Shown here: positions 41,343-49,374 of the stretch, piece by piece
How the letters are laid out: every line of letters starts with the position of its first letter
Position numbering within the stretch: position 1 is the first letter of the stretch
NCBI RefSeq assembly: GCF_003545695.1
Contig: NZ_QUZZ01000002.1
Coordinates: forward strand, 248,001-312,000
From: Taibaiella helva
GTDB taxonomy: Bacteria > Bacteroidota > Bacteroidia > Chitinophagales > Chitinophagaceae
DNA: 64,000 nt
Reading direction: 5' to 3'
Notes under the pieces: model-generated
Seen by the model: the letters and a program-made list of their open reading frames with translations, nothing else
Told to the model about the DNA's origin: nothing
Database searches by the model: none
Position numbers and translations under genes: made by a program

Positions 41343-43688
41343 CTACCTAATGAGCGTAATATCGCCCTGGTAGGTAAACTCCTTATTGCCCATTTCGCAG
41401 GTATAGCGGATACGGTAGAAATAGGTGCCGGCATCCAGGGTGCCGCCGTCATTGTAATGGCTGCCATTCCAGCCTTCATTGAATTTGGTGGTATAGAATA
41501 CGCGTTGTCCCCAACGGTTGAAGATCGCCATCTCATACTTGGGAATGGGCCTGTTGGTTACGGCTACGAATTTATCGTTGTTGCCGTCGCCGTTGGGGCT
41601 GAAAGCATTGGGAATACCGATCTTACAGCAGGACTCTTCATCTATGGAAACACTGGTTTCGCCGGTACAGCCATAATAATCGGTCACAATAACTTTATAG
41701 GTGCCTTTGGGCAGATTGTTCATGACAGGCCCTTTCCCATTAGGCAGGTTGTCCCAGAAATAGGTGTAAGGACTGGTGCCGCCGCCCGCGGTGATCGTTA
41801 CCTTACCACCGAGACCGCCGGCATCGCACCAGGCATTCTCTCCTTCGCCTTCGGCAGTCAGCTTATAGGAGGTATTGGTCAGCGTAACGGTGGTATCGCT
41901 TTCACAATTGTTCTGGTCCCTGATGGTAATGGTATGTGTACCGCTTGCCAGGTTGTTGAAACGGGGAGAACCGCCAAAGGCGCCGCCGTCGATGCTGTAC
42001 TGGTAAGAAGGTGTGCCGCCTATACCGCCCACTTCGATAAGACCGTTGCTGGTGGTACAGATCGTGTTGGCCGTGTCCTTCACGCGGATAAATACAGGCG
42101 AAGTGTTACCGGTAATGGTATAGTTCTCGGAGAAGGTACAGCCATTGCCCTGGGTAACGGTTACCGTATAGTTGCCCGGCGCTACACCGTTAAGGTCCTG
42201 TGTGGTTTGCGGAGGAGTGGAATTCCAGCTATAGCTGATGGGCGCCGTGCCGCCGGTAGGGCTGAGGGTAACACTGCCGTTATTGCCTTCGCATACTACA
42301 GGACCTACCACACCGTTAAGCGCCAGCGGTGCTGTGCCAAAGGTAAAATAAGCAGGCTGGTTAAATGTGGTCGAAGCATACAGCTCGGTGCCGTTGTCCT
42401 GTATCGGGATGAAAGTAACGCCTGTGGTGAATCCCGGATCGCCGGCAACGATCAGCTGGGTGATCTGCGGAGGTACATTGGCCTTCTTCAGGGCCAGGGT
42501 TACTGCGCCGGGTGCGCCGGTGGTTTGTACCTTCCAGGTCCTGGGCATACGGGAAAAACGACCGTCGCTGCTGCAAAGGTTGACCAGGGTATCGGCCTGG
42601 TTGTCGCCAAACAGCACATAAGTATGGTTTGCGGCAAAAGCATTGGTGTTATCGGCATTTACCGCGGGAAAGGTACCGGCAATATTGCCGTTGTACATCG
42701 TTACCATAGCCTTGGTATTAACGGAAAGCGATTGCCGCTGATCAAGGGTCGAAGAGTCGTCCCGTCCCACACCTGTAATATTATTAATAAAAGGTGCATT
42801 GCCGGTATGATTCCAGATCGAGGTGCCTATGCCCGAGTTGTAATCTGTAGCATCTGCTCCGGTCTGGGGCAGGGTATAGCCGTATTTCACCGCCAGGTAG
42901 GATTCCACCTTATTGCGTTCGGCCGCTGTCAATGCTCTCTTATATAGAATGAACTCGGCAATATCGACCTTGGTAGGATAGTCGTCGCCGTAAGGTTCCG
43001 CGCCCAGGGTGATCCTGCTGGCGTTGGTGCCGGGAGAGAAGGTGCCGGAAACAGCAATGGAAGCATCCTGGGCGCCGTTCAGCCTTATGGTCTTTTGCGT
43101 GCTGCCGGCTTCCTGGGTCACTATAGTGCTTTTTTCAAAGATATTGGTAGCAGAATAGAAGCTGCCGGTATTGGTCCTGAAATCGAAACGTACGCAACCC
43201 GGATTGCTGGTGTTGTGCTCGTTGCCGAGGCGGGGACCCGCATAGGGATTGGTCGCCCACTGCCATTTTACCCATACACCGGTGCTGGTCATGGTGCGCA
43301 GCCGTATTACCTGGAACATGGTGCAGAAGGTGCCGTCCAGGATCTGTGTTCCGGTTACGGCATTGCCGCTGGATACGGAATTGGGTGTAGCCGTATTGTT
43401 GAACTGGATATAAGGGTTAAAGTTGAGACCATTGGCCAGGAAACCGGGCGGCTGGTGTGTCGGTTTATTGATCGCCGGTCCCTGGGTGGAAAAGTCGCCG
43501 GTAATCGCCGCACCCGATTGCTCGGCCCAGGTGGTCACGGTATTTGTCGGGCTCAGCGTTACCCCGTTGTTGGCTTTTAGCCATATGGTATTGCTACCGG
43601 TTACGCCGCCCGGCGATTGGGCGCGGGCGCTTTCCGAAGCAGCTAAAAGCCCCAGTAAAACCAGGAGTGAGTATCGGTTCTTGTTCAT
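41343..43688 (-). CDS. T9SS type B (gliding-type) sorting domain adhesin-like protein with SprB-like repeats
   Basis: 781 residues, secreted: MNKNRYSLLVLLGLLAASES ending ARAQS. Residues about 25-280 form a concanavalin-like/DUF8202-type domain (VTGSNTIWLKANNG, ILDGTFCTMFQVIRL, VDIAEFILYKRALTAAERNK, VESYLAVKYGYTLPQ), followed by ITGVGRDDSSTLDQRQSLSV. Then come three SprB-type repeats (for example GSVTLSPTGGTAPISYSWNS, GNYTVTVTQGNGCTF; GLIEVGGIGGTPSYQYSIDG; GKVTITAGGGTSPYTYFWDN). The tail is a gliding-motility C-terminal domain: IPNAFSPNGDGNNDKFVAVT, MAIFNRWGQRVFYTTKFNEG, ending DITLIR. It should be exported through the T9SS to the cell surface, where such proteins act as adhesins. The start ATG at 43688 gives the signal peptide. 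Confidence 0.9.
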   Translation of the reverse strand: MNKNRYSLLVLLGLLAASESARAQSPGGVTGSNTIWLKANNGVTLSPTNTVTTWAEQSGAAITGDFSTQGPAINKPTHQPPGFLANGLNFNPYIQFNNTATPNSVSSGNAVTGTQILDGTFCTMFQVIRLRTMTSTGVWVKWQWATNPYAGPRLGNEHNTSNPGCVRFDFRTNTGSFYSATNIFEKSTIVTQEAGSTQKTIRLNGAQDASIAVSGTFSPGTNASRITLGAEPYGDDYPTKVDIAEFILYKRALTAAERNKVESYLAVKYGYTLPQTGADATDYNSGIGTSIWNHTGNAPFINNITGVGRDDSSTLDQRQSLSVNTKAMVTMYNGNIAGTFPAVNADNTNAFAANHTYVLFGDNQADTLVNLCSSDGRFSRMPRTWKVQTTGAPGAVTLALKKANVPPQITQLIVAGDPGFTTGVTFIPIQDNGTELYASTTFNQPAYFTFGTAPLALNGVVGPVVCEGNNGSVTLSPTGGTAPISYSWNSTPPQTTQDLNGVAPGNYTVTVTQGNGCTFSENYTITGNTSPVFIRVKDTANTICTTSNGLIEVGGIGGTPSYQYSIDGGAFGGSPRFNNLASGTHTITIRDQNNCESDTTVTLTNTSYKLTAEGEGENAWCDAGGLGGKVTITAGGGTSPYTYFWDNLPNGKGPVMNNLPKGTYKVIVTDYYGCTGETSVSIDEESCCKIGIPNAFSPNGDGNNDKFVAVTNRPIPKYEMAIFNRWGQRVFYTTKFNEGWNGSHYNDGGTLDAGTYFYRIRYTCEMGNKEFTYQGDITLIR

Positions 43689-44019
43689 ATCATTTGTTCG
43701 GTTTGCAACAAAAATAAAAGAATAGTTAAGAATCTCTAGTAGGGTGGCGGCGCCCTTCCACCCGCTGTCCTGCAGCATACCGATACTTGCAGCACAGCTA
43801 CCAGGGAAGCGTTTCTAAATGTTTGATTTACTTATTATTAAGAAAGGTTGCTTTGTTATAAAGGTTGGGTGAAAAACGGTTATAAATGTGGTTCCTACAT
43901 CTATATGTGGTGAAAGGGATGAACAAAATGGGACGGATGCCGCGGCAAATGAAAGCATGGAAAAAGGACAAGGTAGAATCGCCGGACCTTACTACCTTTG
44001 CCGCTCTATTCAAAAGAGA
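43689..44019. other. Intergenic region with the plsC promoter
   Basis: No gene is seen in these 331 bases. Near the right end, TACCTTTG at 43993-44000 is a good -7 element for plsC, about 20 bases before its ATG. Frames running through the region into plsC (from 43888) would have to start inside promoter sequence, so they were not used. Confidence 0.5.
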
Positions 44020-44763
44020 ATGAATATTTTCAAAAGAATTGCCGGGCATCTGTATTTCTTTGCCGGGATGATCCTGTTCGTAGCGACAATGTTGGTCGTG
44101 ATGTTGCCGGCAGGTATCGCCTTGTTCTTCCCCGAGCCGCGAAGAGCCCGCATCATTCACCCCACCTATAAAATATGGATGAGCATTTTTCTGCCCCTGG
44201 TAGGTTGCCCGGTGAGGCGTAAAGGGAAGCATCATTTTAAAAAGGGTGAAAATTATGTCGTGGTAGTCAATCACAATTCTCTTGTTGATATCCCGGTATC
44301 CACACCCTGGATCCCTGGTCCCAATAAAACATTGGCTAAAGTGGAAATGGCCCGGATTCCCCTGTTTGGCATTATATACCGGGCCGGTTCGATCCTGGTC
44401 GACCGCAAGGCCGATGCCAGCCGTAAGGAAAGCTTTACCCGTATGCAGGAAACACTGAGGCTGGGCATTCACCTGTGCCTGTATCCAGAAGGTACCCGGA
44501 ACAAATCAACAGCGCCGCTGCAACCTTTTTACGACGGCGCCTTTATTGCAGCGATCCGCGCGCAAAAGCCGATCGTGCCCGCCGTGATCTTCGGTACAAA
44601 AGAAATATTACCCAACAAGCCCAAGCTTTGGGCGCGGCCGAAGACCATCCGTTACCATTTCCTGGAGCCGATACCCACCAAAGGACTTTCGATGAGCGAC
44701 CGGCACGAGCTGAAGGAAAAGGTATTCCGGATCATGGAAAGCTATATCATACAACACGCTTAA
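44020..44763 (+). CDS. plsC: 1-acyl-sn-glycerol-3-phosphate acyltransferase
   Basis: 247 residues. An N-terminal membrane segment (GMILFVATMLVVMLPAGIAL) precedes the acyltransferase fold with motif I VVVVNHNSLVDIP (HX4D), motif II GIIYRAGSILVDRKADAS, motif III CLYPEGTRN (EGTR) and motif IV KPIVPAVIFGTKEI. It adds the second acyl chain to lysophosphatidic acid at the inner membrane in phospholipid synthesis. The ATG at 44020 gives MNIFKRIAGHLYFFAG. The DUF2520 gene follows after 16 bases, then the KdsC-like gene, so the three probably form an operon. Confidence 0.92.
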   Translation: MNIFKRIAGHLYFFAGMILFVATMLVVMLPAGIALFFPEPRRARIIHPTYKIWMSIFLPLVGCPVRRKGKHHFKKGENYVVVVNHNSLVDIPVSTPWIPGPNKTLAKVEMARIPLFGIIYRAGSILVDRKADASRKESFTRMQETLRLGIHLCLYPEGTRNKSTAPLQPFYDGAFIAAIRAQKPIVPAVIFGTKEILPNKPKLWARPKTIRYHFLEPIPTKGLSMSDRHELKEKVFRIMESYIIQHA

Positions 44764-44779
44764 CGTTTTTCTATCCCCC

Positions 44780-45556
44780 ATGCGTATCGTCTTTATCGGT
44801 TCCGGCAACATCGCCCATTTCTTTGCTACCCGGCTGCAGCGCAAGGGACACGACCTCGTCCAGGTGTACAGCCGCGATGCCGGCCATGCTGCGGCCCTGG
44901 CTGCACTTTGCGGAATGCCTTCCGTGACAACGGAACTTTCAGACATCGACCATAGTGCTGACGCCTATATCCTGGCTATAAAAGATGACGCCTTGCCTGA
45001 GGTGGCCCGGCAGTTGCGCTTCGACGGAAAAGTAGTGATCCACTGCGCAGGCGCGCTTCCCCTGGAGGCCATTGCCGGCACTGCCGGTGACCTGGCGGTG
45101 ATCTGGTCCCTGTATTCGGTCAAAAAGGCCAACCTGCCACAAAGCGACGAGGTGCCCCTGGTTGTGGAGGCCAATACCGGCAGGGCCCGGGAAACAGCCC
45201 TGGCCCTGGCCCGCGATATTTCCGGCACGGTGCTGGAAACAGATTATACCCGCCGGCAGATGCTGCACCTCAATGCCGTATTCGCCAATAACTTTACCAA
45301 TCACCTGCTGGCGATTGCGCAAAAGATCAGCGAGATCCATCAGCTGCCTTTTGAGATATTGCAGCCGATCATCCGTCAGACCCTGGAGCAGACGGCCCGG
45401 GTACTGCCTGCCGAAAGCCAGACTGGTCCTGCCGTACGGCACGACGAGGCTACCATATCCCGGCACCTGGCTTTGCTGGAAGATCATCCCGAATGGCAGC
45501 AGGTATATGCCGGCATTACGGCGTCCATACAGCAGATGAATCCTTCCCGTTCTTAA
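44780..45556 (+). CDS. Rossmann-fold/DUF2520 protein
   Basis: 258 residues. The NAD(P)-type Rossmann motif is MRIVFIGSGNIAHFFATRLQ, followed by VQVYSRDAGHAAALAALCGM, DAYILAIKDDALPEVARQL, VIHCAGALPLEAIAGTAGDL, and SLYSVKKANLPQSDEVPL. The C-terminal helical DUF2520 part (MLHLNAVFANNFTNHLLAIA, LLQPIIRQTLEQTA-like segment) resembles the 6-phosphogluconate/ketopantoate reductase fold. It is probably a dehydrogenase-like enzyme of unknown substrate. It lies between plsC (16 bases) and the KdsC-like phosphatase (15 bases), an order common in Bacteroidota. Confidence 0.85.
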   Translation: MRIVFIGSGNIAHFFATRLQRKGHDLVQVYSRDAGHAAALAALCGMPSVTTELSDIDHSADAYILAIKDDALPEVARQLRFDGKVVIHCAGALPLEAIAGTAGDLAVIWSLYSVKKANLPQSDEVPLVVEANTGRARETALALARDISGTVLETDYTRRQMLHLNAVFANNFTNHLLAIAQKISEIHQLPFEILQPIIRQTLEQTARVLPAESQTGPAVRHDEATISRHLALLEDHPEWQQVYAGITASIQQMNPSRS

Positions 45557-45571
45557 AGCACCCTTTACCTT

Positions 45572-46069
45572 ATGAATGTTCTTGAATTATTTGAAGCGAT
45601 AAAAGTATTTGTATTCGATATCGACGGCGTGCTCACCGATGGCATGCTGCATGTGCAGGAAGACGGGGAGCTGCTGCGCCGTATGAATATCAAGGATGGC
45701 TACGCCTTACAGCTGGCTATTAAAAAAGGATATAAGGTATGGGTGATCTCGGGAGGGAAGACCCTCGCCGTACGGAACCGGCTGGATAAGCTGGGCGTGA
45801 CGGAAGTGCATGTAGCTATAGAAGACAAGCTGGGCCTGCTGCGCAGCCTGATGGCCGCCGGAGGGCACCGTGCAGAAGAACTGCTGTACATGGGCGACGA
45901 TATGCCCGACAAGGCCTCGATGCTGCTGTGCGGGCTGCGTGCTTGTCCGGCCGATGCCGTGGGCGATATCAAACAGATCGCGCATTATATCTCCCCGCTG
46001 AAAGGCGGCGCCGGCTGCGTGCGCGATGTGATCGAAAAGGTGATGAAAATTAACGGGCATTGGGAATAG
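45572..46069 (+). CDS. KdsC-like HAD phosphatase (3-deoxy-D-manno-octulosonate 8-phosphate phosphatase family)
   Basis: 165 residues, a cap-less C0-type HAD protein of KdsC length. The catalytic motif is VFVFDIDGVLTDGMLHV (nucleophile Asp and the second Asp two residues later), with motif II in YKVWVISGGKTLAVRNRL and motif III/IV in LLYMGDDMPDKASMLLCG. It would remove phosphate from KDO 8-phosphate in LPS synthesis, forming tetramers in the cytoplasm. Specificity is inferred from the family; other sugar phosphates are possible. No kdsA or kdsB is in the window. It ends the plsC operon. Confidence 0.8.
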   Translation: MNVLELFEAIKVFVFDIDGVLTDGMLHVQEDGELLRRMNIKDGYALQLAIKKGYKVWVISGGKTLAVRNRLDKLGVTEVHVAIEDKLGLLRSLMAAGGHRAEELLYMGDDMPDKASMLLCGLRACPADAVGDIKQIAHYISPLKGGAGCVRDVIEKVMKINGHWE

Positions 46070-46080
46070 CGCTGTTGCGC

Positions 46081-46108
46081 GTAGAGCCGTTGCATGCAAC
46101 GGCTCTAC
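46081..46108. repeat. Perfect 28-bp palindrome, REP-like
   Basis: GTAGAGCCGTTGCA is followed directly by its exact reverse complement TGCAACGGCTCTAC. It lies 12 bases after the KdsC-like stop. Palindromes of the form GTAGAG-n-TGCA-n-CTCTAC are, from memory, a common dispersed repeat in Bacteroidota genomes. Confidence 0.7.
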
Positions 46109-46130
46109 AGGAGATGTGAATTTTTTACAT

Positions 46131-46166
46131 GCCTGTTATGCTACGCATAGCAGGCTGTATTTTTTT
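46131..46166 (+). terminator. Intrinsic terminator of the plsC-DUF2520-KdsC unit
   Basis: GCCTGTTATGC / GCATAGCAGGC (one wobble) with a TAC loop and a run of T, overlapping the stop of the convergent HPP gene by two bases. Confidence 0.8.
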
Positions 46167-46761
46167 AATCCCTGTTGCGATTGAGGACACCCCTGATATA
46201 AGAGGTGAAACGGTTGGTGGTCGGGTAGCGGCGGTGCGGTGTCATATTGTTGAAGAGCAGCGCCATCAGCAGCAGGATGCAGGCGCCGGTCAGCACGGGC
46301 GATAGTACAAACAGGTAGCCCATAGCCTTTATTTTTTCACCGCTGGACACGGCGATCAGGGCGGTGGCGCCACCAGGCGGATGCAAGGTTTTGGTCACCT
46401 GCATCAGTACAATCGAGATAGCCACTGCGAGCGGCGCCGTCAGCCAGATGATATCGGGCAGCAGTTGGGCCACGGTCACGCCCGCCAGGGCCGATACGAG
46501 GTGCCCCCCGATAAGGTTGCGCGGCTGGGCCAGCGGGCTTTGAATAGCGCCATAGACCAGCACGCTCGAAGCGCCGAACGACCCGATAAGGAAAATATTT
46601 TCGAGGCGGCTCAGCTGCAGGCTCTGCAGGAAAGCGATGATACCAATGCCGGCAAAAGCGCCGATAAAGGACCAGAAATGCTCGCGGTAGTCAACCAGCG
46701 TTTCTTTGTAGATCACGTAGCGGGATACCCGCAATCCTCTTTTGATCTTCTTGCGGACCAT
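46165..46761 (-). CDS. HPP family membrane protein
   Basis: 198 residues. Family marks are YREHFWSFIGAFAGIGIIAF, IGSFGASSVLVYGAIQSPLA, QPRNLIGGHLVSALAGVTV, and the HPP motif in VTKTLHPPGGATALIAVSS. Four membrane helices are predicted. HPP proteins are suggested to transport nitrite in plastids and cyanobacteria; in Bacteroidota the role is not known. The basic N-terminus (MVRKKIKRGLRVSRYVIYKE) fits the inside-positive rule. The RNase P RNA gene lies 40 bases upstream on the same strand. Confidence 0.88.
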   Translation of the reverse strand: MVRKKIKRGLRVSRYVIYKETLVDYREHFWSFIGAFAGIGIIAFLQSLQLSRLENIFLIGSFGASSVLVYGAIQSPLAQPRNLIGGHLVSALAGVTVAQLLPDIIWLTAPLAVAISIVLMQVTKTLHPPGGATALIAVSSGEKIKAMGYLFVLSPVLTGACILLLMALLFNNMTPHRRYPTTNRFTSYIRGVLNRNRD

Positions 46762-46801
46762 ATCGCCGTTCTAAAAGCTTCAGATGAATATTGGAAAAAA
46801 A

Positions 46802-47163
46802 CTACAAACCCTGTAAGCCGGATTTTGTCCGCCGCAAGCGGCGGTGCTGCCATTTATCTGGGTGTTACCTCGCGGCAACACTCTATCTGCCTACCCGCAG
46901 GCATCGGACGAGCAGCCCTCAATCGCCTGCCTATTGGGCATTTCATCACGCAAGGCTTGCCCATAATTGCAGTTACCTGCAACTATCGTGCGCTCTTACC
47001 GCACATTTTCACCCTTACCCCTCGACAAGCTCGGGGCGGTTATTTTCTGTGGCGCTGTCTGTATTCCCTTTGCAGGGAACCCCATCCGTTAGGTGGTGCG
47101 TCGCTCTGTGCTGTCCGGACTTTCCTCTCTTCCTTTCGGAACAGCGGCAGCACGGGTTTGTAG
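46802..47163 (-). ncRNA. rnpB: RNase P RNA, bacterial class A
   Basis: On the minus strand the 5' end GAGGAAAGTCCGGACAGCAC (about 47110-47131) and the 3' end ACAAAATCCGGCTTACAGGG (about 46808-46827) are the conserved P4 partners. The terminal helix P1 is GGGTTTGTAG (47154-47163) with CTACAAACCC (46802-46811), so the boundaries are supported by pairing. At about 362 bases it has the usual length. With RnpA it removes the 5' leader from pre-tRNA. An upstream TATCTTTG (minus strand, 47169-47176) is a suitable promoter element. Confidence 0.95.
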
Positions 47164-47168
47164 CGGCG

Positions 47169-47176
47169 CAAAGATA
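47169..47176 (-). promoter_or_regulatory. -7 promoter element of rnpB
   Basis: On the minus strand this reads TATCTTTG, an exact TAnnTTTG, six bases before the predicted 5' end of RNase P RNA. A clear -33 element was not found. Confidence 0.6.
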
Positions 47177-47353
47177 AGTTTAATTTTTCTCGTGGTACGG
47201 GTTACTTTCCGCTGCGGCACGATGCACCAGTTTGGGAGTAGTAAAAAAGAAGACTTCTCTTCCTTATATTTATTGCTCACTAAGGCAATGGCTTTAGAAG
47301 GAAAAATGAAACATGACTGTTTATGTCTCCATCGACTGTGATAAAGCACTTGG

Positions 47354-47570
47354 GATCCTTCTCTTCGCATGCTTCGCAAGCTGCGATCAGGATGACAATA
47401 GGGAGTCTACCGTTAGCACAAAGCTAAAAACATCTCATTGTCATGCTGACATCTGCGGGCGCCATGGAAGCATCTCTGTTGCTGTCGCACTTTGTTTGAC
47501 AATAAATATGTTTTGGGCGCTGACAAGCAGTATTGCTTTATAACGCATTGTCCCCCTGAGCGTAGTCGAA
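47354..47570. repeat. Degenerate fragments of a dispersed palindromic repeat
   Basis: Three pieces resemble the Bacteroidota intergenic repeat built from CATCCTGAGC and its complement with 'GTCGAAG': GATCCTTCTCTTCGCATG ... CAGGATGACAAT (47354-47399), ATTGTCATGCTGAC ... GGAAGCATCTC (47437-47476) and CCCCTGAGCGTAGTCGAAAG (47552-47571). No gene is seen in 47177-47574 otherwise. The likeness is from memory of such repeats and needs a genome comparison. Confidence 0.45.
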
Positions 47571-47574
47571 AGGT

Positions 47575-47615
47575 GGAAAGAGCAGTCTTCTTTTCAAAAG
47601 AAGACTGCTCTTTCC
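47575..47615 (-). terminator. Long perfect hairpin, terminator of lepB
   Basis: 20-base perfect arms, GGAAAGAGCAGTCTTCTTTT and its reverse complement, separated by one base, 46 bases past the lepB stop. It is much longer than the usual intrinsic terminator. Confidence 0.75.
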
Positions 47616-47660
47616 GCTGCGTTTTTGTGCCGCCGCGAGAAATACAATAAGGGAAAAACG

Positions 47661-49220
47661 TTACTGCTGTAAAGCGCCAACACCCCTGAACAAGCGATCC
47701 CAGCGGATGCCATTCTTTGTTGTATAGGAGCTGGGGCCGTCTTCGCCATCGCCGCCATAGCTCAGCCATACAAAGGAGGCTTTGCCCACGATATGATCTG
47801 CGGGTACAAATCCCCAGAAACGGGAGTCCTCCGAATTATGGCGGTTATCCCCCATCATCCAGTAGTAGTTCATCTTAAAGGTATATTGCGTTGCCGGCTT
47901 GCCATTGAGGTAGTAGCGGCCGTCGCGTATGTCGAGCCGGTTCTTTTCATAAGTACGGATGGCGCGGGCGTACAAGGCCAGGGTGGCGGGATTCAGGTCG
48001 ATGGTTGTGCCTTTGCCCGGGATCAGGATAGGACCGTAATTGTCCTGGTTCCAGGGATACAGGTCCTTGTTTTGCGGAAAGGTAGCCCTTCCGCTGCCGT
48101 CAAGATAACCTTTTGGCTCTGTGAAAAGTGTTACAGCGGCGACTTTGGATAGTTGGGCTATTGCTGCAGCTGTTTGCTGCTCCATTTCAAGTATGAGGTT
48201 ACCTGCCTGATCGGTGCCCTTGTAAAGAATATGCTGCTCTTCTGTATAATCGGGCGACAGGTAAAAGCCGCTTTGGGCCTGTACCCTATAGTCGGTACGC
48301 TGGTGCGGGAAGCTATTGCCCTTTACACCGTTGACATACAGCAGCCCGTCCCTGATCTCTACCTGGTCGCCAGGTATGCCCACACAGCGCTTGATAAAGT
48401 GCTCCTTCTTATCTACGGGTCTGGTCAGGATACTGGTACGGCGCCATACGGTCTCCCGGCCTTCATTGCGGACAGCGGCGTAGTAGTCGCGGCCGGGGGC
48501 ATCGGCCATTGCGGTATCATTATGCGGTACATTGAACACAACGATGTCGTAGCGTTTTACTTTGCCCATTCCCGGCAGGCGATGGTAATCCCATTGTACC
48601 AGGTCGCTGTAAGACCGGCCGCCGGTGAGCGGAAGCGTATTGTGCACCAGGGGCACAGCCAGCGGTGTCATCGGCATGCGGGCGCCATAGGCCGATTTGC
48701 TGACGAACAGGTAATCGTTGGTGAGCAAAGTGCCTTCCATAGAACCGGAAGGAATGGTATAGCCTTCGATAAAGAAAGTGCGGATGATGGTAGCGGCCAC
48801 TACGGCAAAGGCTGCGGCATCAACCCATTCGCGTACCAGCTTGCGTGGTCCCTGTACCGGGATCAGGCGGGAAGGCGCCTGGTATTGGTCCTTACGGTTG
48901 AAGCCGATATAGAGGAAATAGGCAAAGGGCGCTACAGCGGTAAGCGCCTGCTGGTAGAACTTCGTCTTACCGAAGCAGCGGACAAACTCAAGGAAAATAC
49001 CTATGGTGAAAATATAACCCAGGAAAGGGATCAGCTGGGCGGCGATCCACCACTTGGGGCGCCGGGTAAGCCGCAGCATATGCCAGGTGTTGAGCACCGG
49101 GATCAGCGCCAGCCAGGCGGGTATGCCGGCTTTCTGAAACATCTTGTACAGCCCGATCACAGGCAATACAAAGGCGATAAAGATAAACGCAAGGGTAAGC
49201 GGGAGCTGACTCCATTCCAT
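47661..49220 (-). CDS. lepB: Signal peptidase I
   Basis: 519 residues, long like other Bacteroidota LepB proteins. The N-terminal 130 residues form a DUF5684-like membrane module (LTLAFIFIAFVLPVIGLYKM, AGIPAWLALIPVLNTWHMLR). The peptidase S26 part has the catalytic Ser in YTIPSGSMEGTLLTND and the Lys in KEHFIKRCVGIPGDQVEIRD, with the closing box GDNRHNSEDSRFWGFVPADH. An insert of about 120 residues separates the two catalytic boxes. It removes Sec signal peptides at the inner membrane. The ATG at 49220 gives MEWSQLPLTLAFIFI; the frame from 49349 adds an unlikely N-terminus. Confidence 0.92.
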   Translation of the reverse strand: MEWSQLPLTLAFIFIAFVLPVIGLYKMFQKAGIPAWLALIPVLNTWHMLRLTRRPKWWIAAQLIPFLGYIFTIGIFLEFVRCFGKTKFYQQALTAVAPFAYFLYIGFNRKDQYQAPSRLIPVQGPRKLVREWVDAAAFAVVAATIIRTFFIEGYTIPSGSMEGTLLTNDYLFVSKSAYGARMPMTPLAVPLVHNTLPLTGGRSYSDLVQWDYHRLPGMGKVKRYDIVVFNVPHNDTAMADAPGRDYYAAVRNEGRETVWRRTSILTRPVDKKEHFIKRCVGIPGDQVEIRDGLLYVNGVKGNSFPHQRTDYRVQAQSGFYLSPDYTEEQHILYKGTDQAGNLILEMEQQTAAAIAQLSKVAAVTLFTEPKGYLDGSGRATFPQNKDLYPWNQDNYGPILIPGKGTTIDLNPATLALYARAIRTYEKNRLDIRDGRYYLNGKPATQYTFKMNYYWMMGDNRHNSEDSRFWGFVPADHIVGKASFVWLSYGGDGEDGPSSYTTKNGIRWDRLFRGVGALQQ

Positions 49221-49374
49221 AGCAGGGAAATTTAAAGGTGGACAATAGGACCAGAACTTAAAATTAACGTGCTCCGGAGGCTGATGGCTTGTGTTAACTA
49301 TCTTCTTCGGTAAAAAATAGGCGAACGGGCAGAGAGGAACGGTAAACATACTGCCGGGAAGATGATGCCCGGGA

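Noticed and set aside
46381-47163. Plus-strand frame of 260 codons across the HPP gene and rnpB
   Set aside because: It reads through RNase P RNA and the reverse of the HPP gene; no protein family fits.
47413-47769. Minus-strand frame of 118 codons near the end of lepB
   Set aside because: It overlaps the lepB C-terminus and the 20-bp terminator hairpin in another frame; it is a shadow.
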